Shown here in pieces: positions 18,786 through 21,232 of a stretch of 21,232 bases of DNA. The stretch covers positions 1 through 21,232 of the forward strand of contig JAIPMN010006379.1 in the NCBI GenBank assembly GCA_020650975.1, written 5' to 3'. Numbering within the stretch: the stretch's first letter is position 1; the number at the start of each line of letters is the position of its first letter. A program made the position numbers and the translations under genes. Origin of the DNA: Apostichopus californicus. Its lineage: Eukaryota; Echinodermata; Holothuroidea; Aspidochirotida; Stichopodidae. Under the pieces are notes generated by a model. It searched no databases. It saw nothing but the letters and a program-made list of their open reading frames with translations, and was not told the origin of the DNA.

Positions 18786-21013
18786 GGACTGGCTGCACAC
18801 GTACATCCATCTCGTTTATGTCACTTATAAGCAAGCTTTCTGATTGGTTTATTTTGACAGCATGCTATACTCATCGTGCAACGCAGCAGTTTTTATATTT
18901 AAAGCTGTATATTGAACTTATTTCCTTTGTGTTTGCATAAACTTTGTAATGTCTTTGTGATTAACTTCCTGCGCAAACCAACCAATATTGTAAGTATGAA
19001 AAACATACAACTTGCAGACTTTTGAAACTTTTTGAATTGTTTGGTCTTAAATGTAATGATATAATATATCAATATATTTTTAGTATACCAGTGCCGATCT
19101 CAGGATTATCAACGCCGATTAACGTCATCAAACGCTTGTAGTACAGCCATTCCTGACGAGAGGGGGCTACAGTACCATGTTCGGCGTCAATACAAAGGAG
19201 CCCGGAAAATATGGGATAGTACAACATTGTATTCTCATTTACGTCTTACTTGAAGGAAATGAAGAGAGGAAAGAGGGCACAAACGGTGACAGCACTCTCA
19301 CCGGGGGATGGGGGGATCCCACCTGTCTCTCTTCGCCTCTGTGTATACCTATCTTCTCTGCGTGAATGTAGTCATGAGTCACGCCTGAGTCAAGCATATT
19401 TCATGTATATAAGTAGGATATATACCTGCGAGTGATAGCAACACAAAACATTGAGGAAAGCTAGTTAGCTGCATGCTTTAATGCATTTTTGTATGAACTA
19501 TATAGCATCTGTCAGTTTGAAGATTTTATTGTTGCTTCAAAGACATACCATCAATAACATGTGTATGATACGCATCGAAGAAGGTTGTACGTGACATATG
19601 GTATATATAAGACAGACTCAATCATATAACCATATGATGCTAATGATCTTTGTTTAACTTTTGCATGAGTTGTTTAATTTTCAGCAATGTTTCTCATTAT
19701 ATATACCATTCATCACTGACAGGAGATGCTTGCTGAATAAACAGGTCTATATACCTGCACTAGATTTATTCTTCAAGAGTAGTCATTTTATCATAATTTT
19801 TGGTCGTCTTCCAATTTGATGTGATTACTGTCCTAATTCAGCAGAGAGAAGAAGGTTAAATGTCTGCAGAAAGGATTCTCAGACGATAATAATCAACGAA
19901 TGAGAATCATTTGTAGGCTTATCTATAGTACTGAACTCACTAGGTGACTGAGTGGGTATATGTTTTGAAGGACCAATGGGCTGCATAGGTCACAGAAACA
20001 GGACACAGAAGAATTTTACCTTTATACCTACACACGTATAATAACCATAAACTATACTAAAAGATAATATCGTATATATATATATATATGGTTGTTTATA
20101 CATCACTGGACTATAGGTAAAGGATAGATGGGGTTTGCTTACATATAATAAGTATCCTATAGGCTATGGGTGATGAAACAGAATAGTCTGCTTACACTCA
20201 ACGATCATACGTCATACTAAAACAGCAAAAGTTAGCTCTGGTTATATGACTATATAAAGTATAGGCCTATATGCATTATATAACATAATTGTTAGGATCT
20301 GCTTCGTGTAAACTAATATGCATACTATTGACATAACACTGTATGTATGGGTATACATGTTTGGTATACAAACATAGTGGCTGTATGTATATACCTACAT
20401 GCTAAGCAGAACTATACTTGGGTAAGTTTTCATACACGTGCATATAAATATGACGGCTAAGTAAGCATGCTGAACCGAAGTACTTATTCTGCATACCACA
20501 AATTATGGTTAGATGTTTTATTGCCAAGACAGGGAGATGAGCAACCACTGTATTACTCATGTTGACAATATATGGTATCATATATAGACGTATCCTTGTT
20601 TCCATTTAAACAGTTAAAACGTAGAACGTTGACCATACACATCGAATCGAGCAACATGCAGGCTATACTCGAAATGATGAATACCCGGTATATATACATC
20701 TTTCAATTTCTAAATGGACTTGACCTAGGTTTTCTTGGAAGTCAGTAGACAAGTAATTAAAAGTTCGGTTCCTGGTGAGAGAGAGAGGTTAGTTAGTGGA
20801 ATGTGAAAACGTCATATCACGCCTGGCTAAGAATGATACTGGTCTAAAGCTCAGACAAGGCTACTTGCCTTCAAACGCAGATTGCTATAGGTTTTCTAAA
20901 GCAGAATCGCAATAAACTTGCTAACACAGAATGGTTAGTTTTGCTTATATATGCATAGGCTAAAAATGATCACAATGTTACAAAGAAGTGAGGCAAACTA
21001 TAACACGATGGAT
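18786..21013. other. Long stretch without a recognised gene
   Basis: Contains two AP-1 sites TGAGTCA (19375-19381 and 19386-19392), a (TA)n run (20073-20089), a short GA repeat near 20780 and several ATAGGCTA/TAGGCCTA words (for example 20160 and 20263). The frames at 19177, 19250 and 20402 have no motif and are not called. Confidence 0.5.
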
Positions 21014-21179
21014 GTTATCACAGAGTGGATAGGTCTACTCATATACTAACACGCAACACTCATACATGTGTTATCACACTGTAGATGGGTATATTCATTT
21101 TAACACACAACACACGTACATACATGTGTTATCACAGAGTGGATCGATTCATATACTAACACACAACACACATGTACGT
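21014..21179. repeat. 57-bp minisatellite, about three copies
   Basis: Copies begin with GTTATCACA/C at 21014, 21070 and 21128, giving unit lengths of 56 and 58 bases. Each unit contains a gagtggat-like start, a catatactaacac(a/g)caacac-like middle and a cat(a)catgtg-like end. The third copy is incomplete. The CA-rich and ACATGT parts make each unit partly self-complementary. Confidence 0.8.
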
Positions 21180-21232
21180 AGTGGTTACTGACATGCCAAC
21201 ATAAGTAGGTTAGGTCAAAATGATTGATTGAA

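Overview
The window looks like nuclear DNA from an animal, most likely an echinoderm (sea cucumber or sea urchin type). It is AT-rich, has no bacterial-style operons or ribosome binding sites, and no long open frames. It carries many simple repeats, a decayed non-LTR retrotransposon end, and repeated use of the short words TAGGCCTA and ATAGGCTA, which I associate with echinoderm DNA. The species assignment is inference. Most of the sequence reads as intergenic or intronic.

Layout. Positions 1-2000 hold a possible small exon (330-388), a seven-copy GGTCATCG octamer array (1079-1134), a 20-bp palindrome and a YY1/E2F-like pair (1224-1284). A TATA/Inr/DPE-like promoter arrangement lies at 2021-2082, followed by two duplicated G-quadruplex tracts (2190-2266). 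Positions 3231-3448 look like a decayed exon with splice-like borders and shifted frames. Positions 4001-4684 are the 3' end of a CR1/Rex-like LINE on the minus strand, the only feature recognised with high confidence.

Positions 4988-8211 hold plus-strand pieces that could belong to one membrane receptor gene: a signal-peptide-like first exon with a splice donor (4988-5039), a weak immunoglobulin F-strand-like stretch (7128-7175), and a convincing terminal exon (7842-8025) with two YxxP motifs and a downstream AATAAA. No transmembrane exon was found, so the link between these pieces is a hypothesis.

From 8200 to the end no gene is recognised. The region holds palindromes, poly-C/poly-G runs, a possible 348-bp MITE (11159-11506), a Grainyhead-type AACCGGTT cluster (14514-14575), hairpins (15058-15180, 17614-17642, 17696-17730, 18526-18581), CRE-type sites, and a 57-bp minisatellite (21014-21179). 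No tRNA, rRNA, known microRNA or CRISPR array was recognised by eye.
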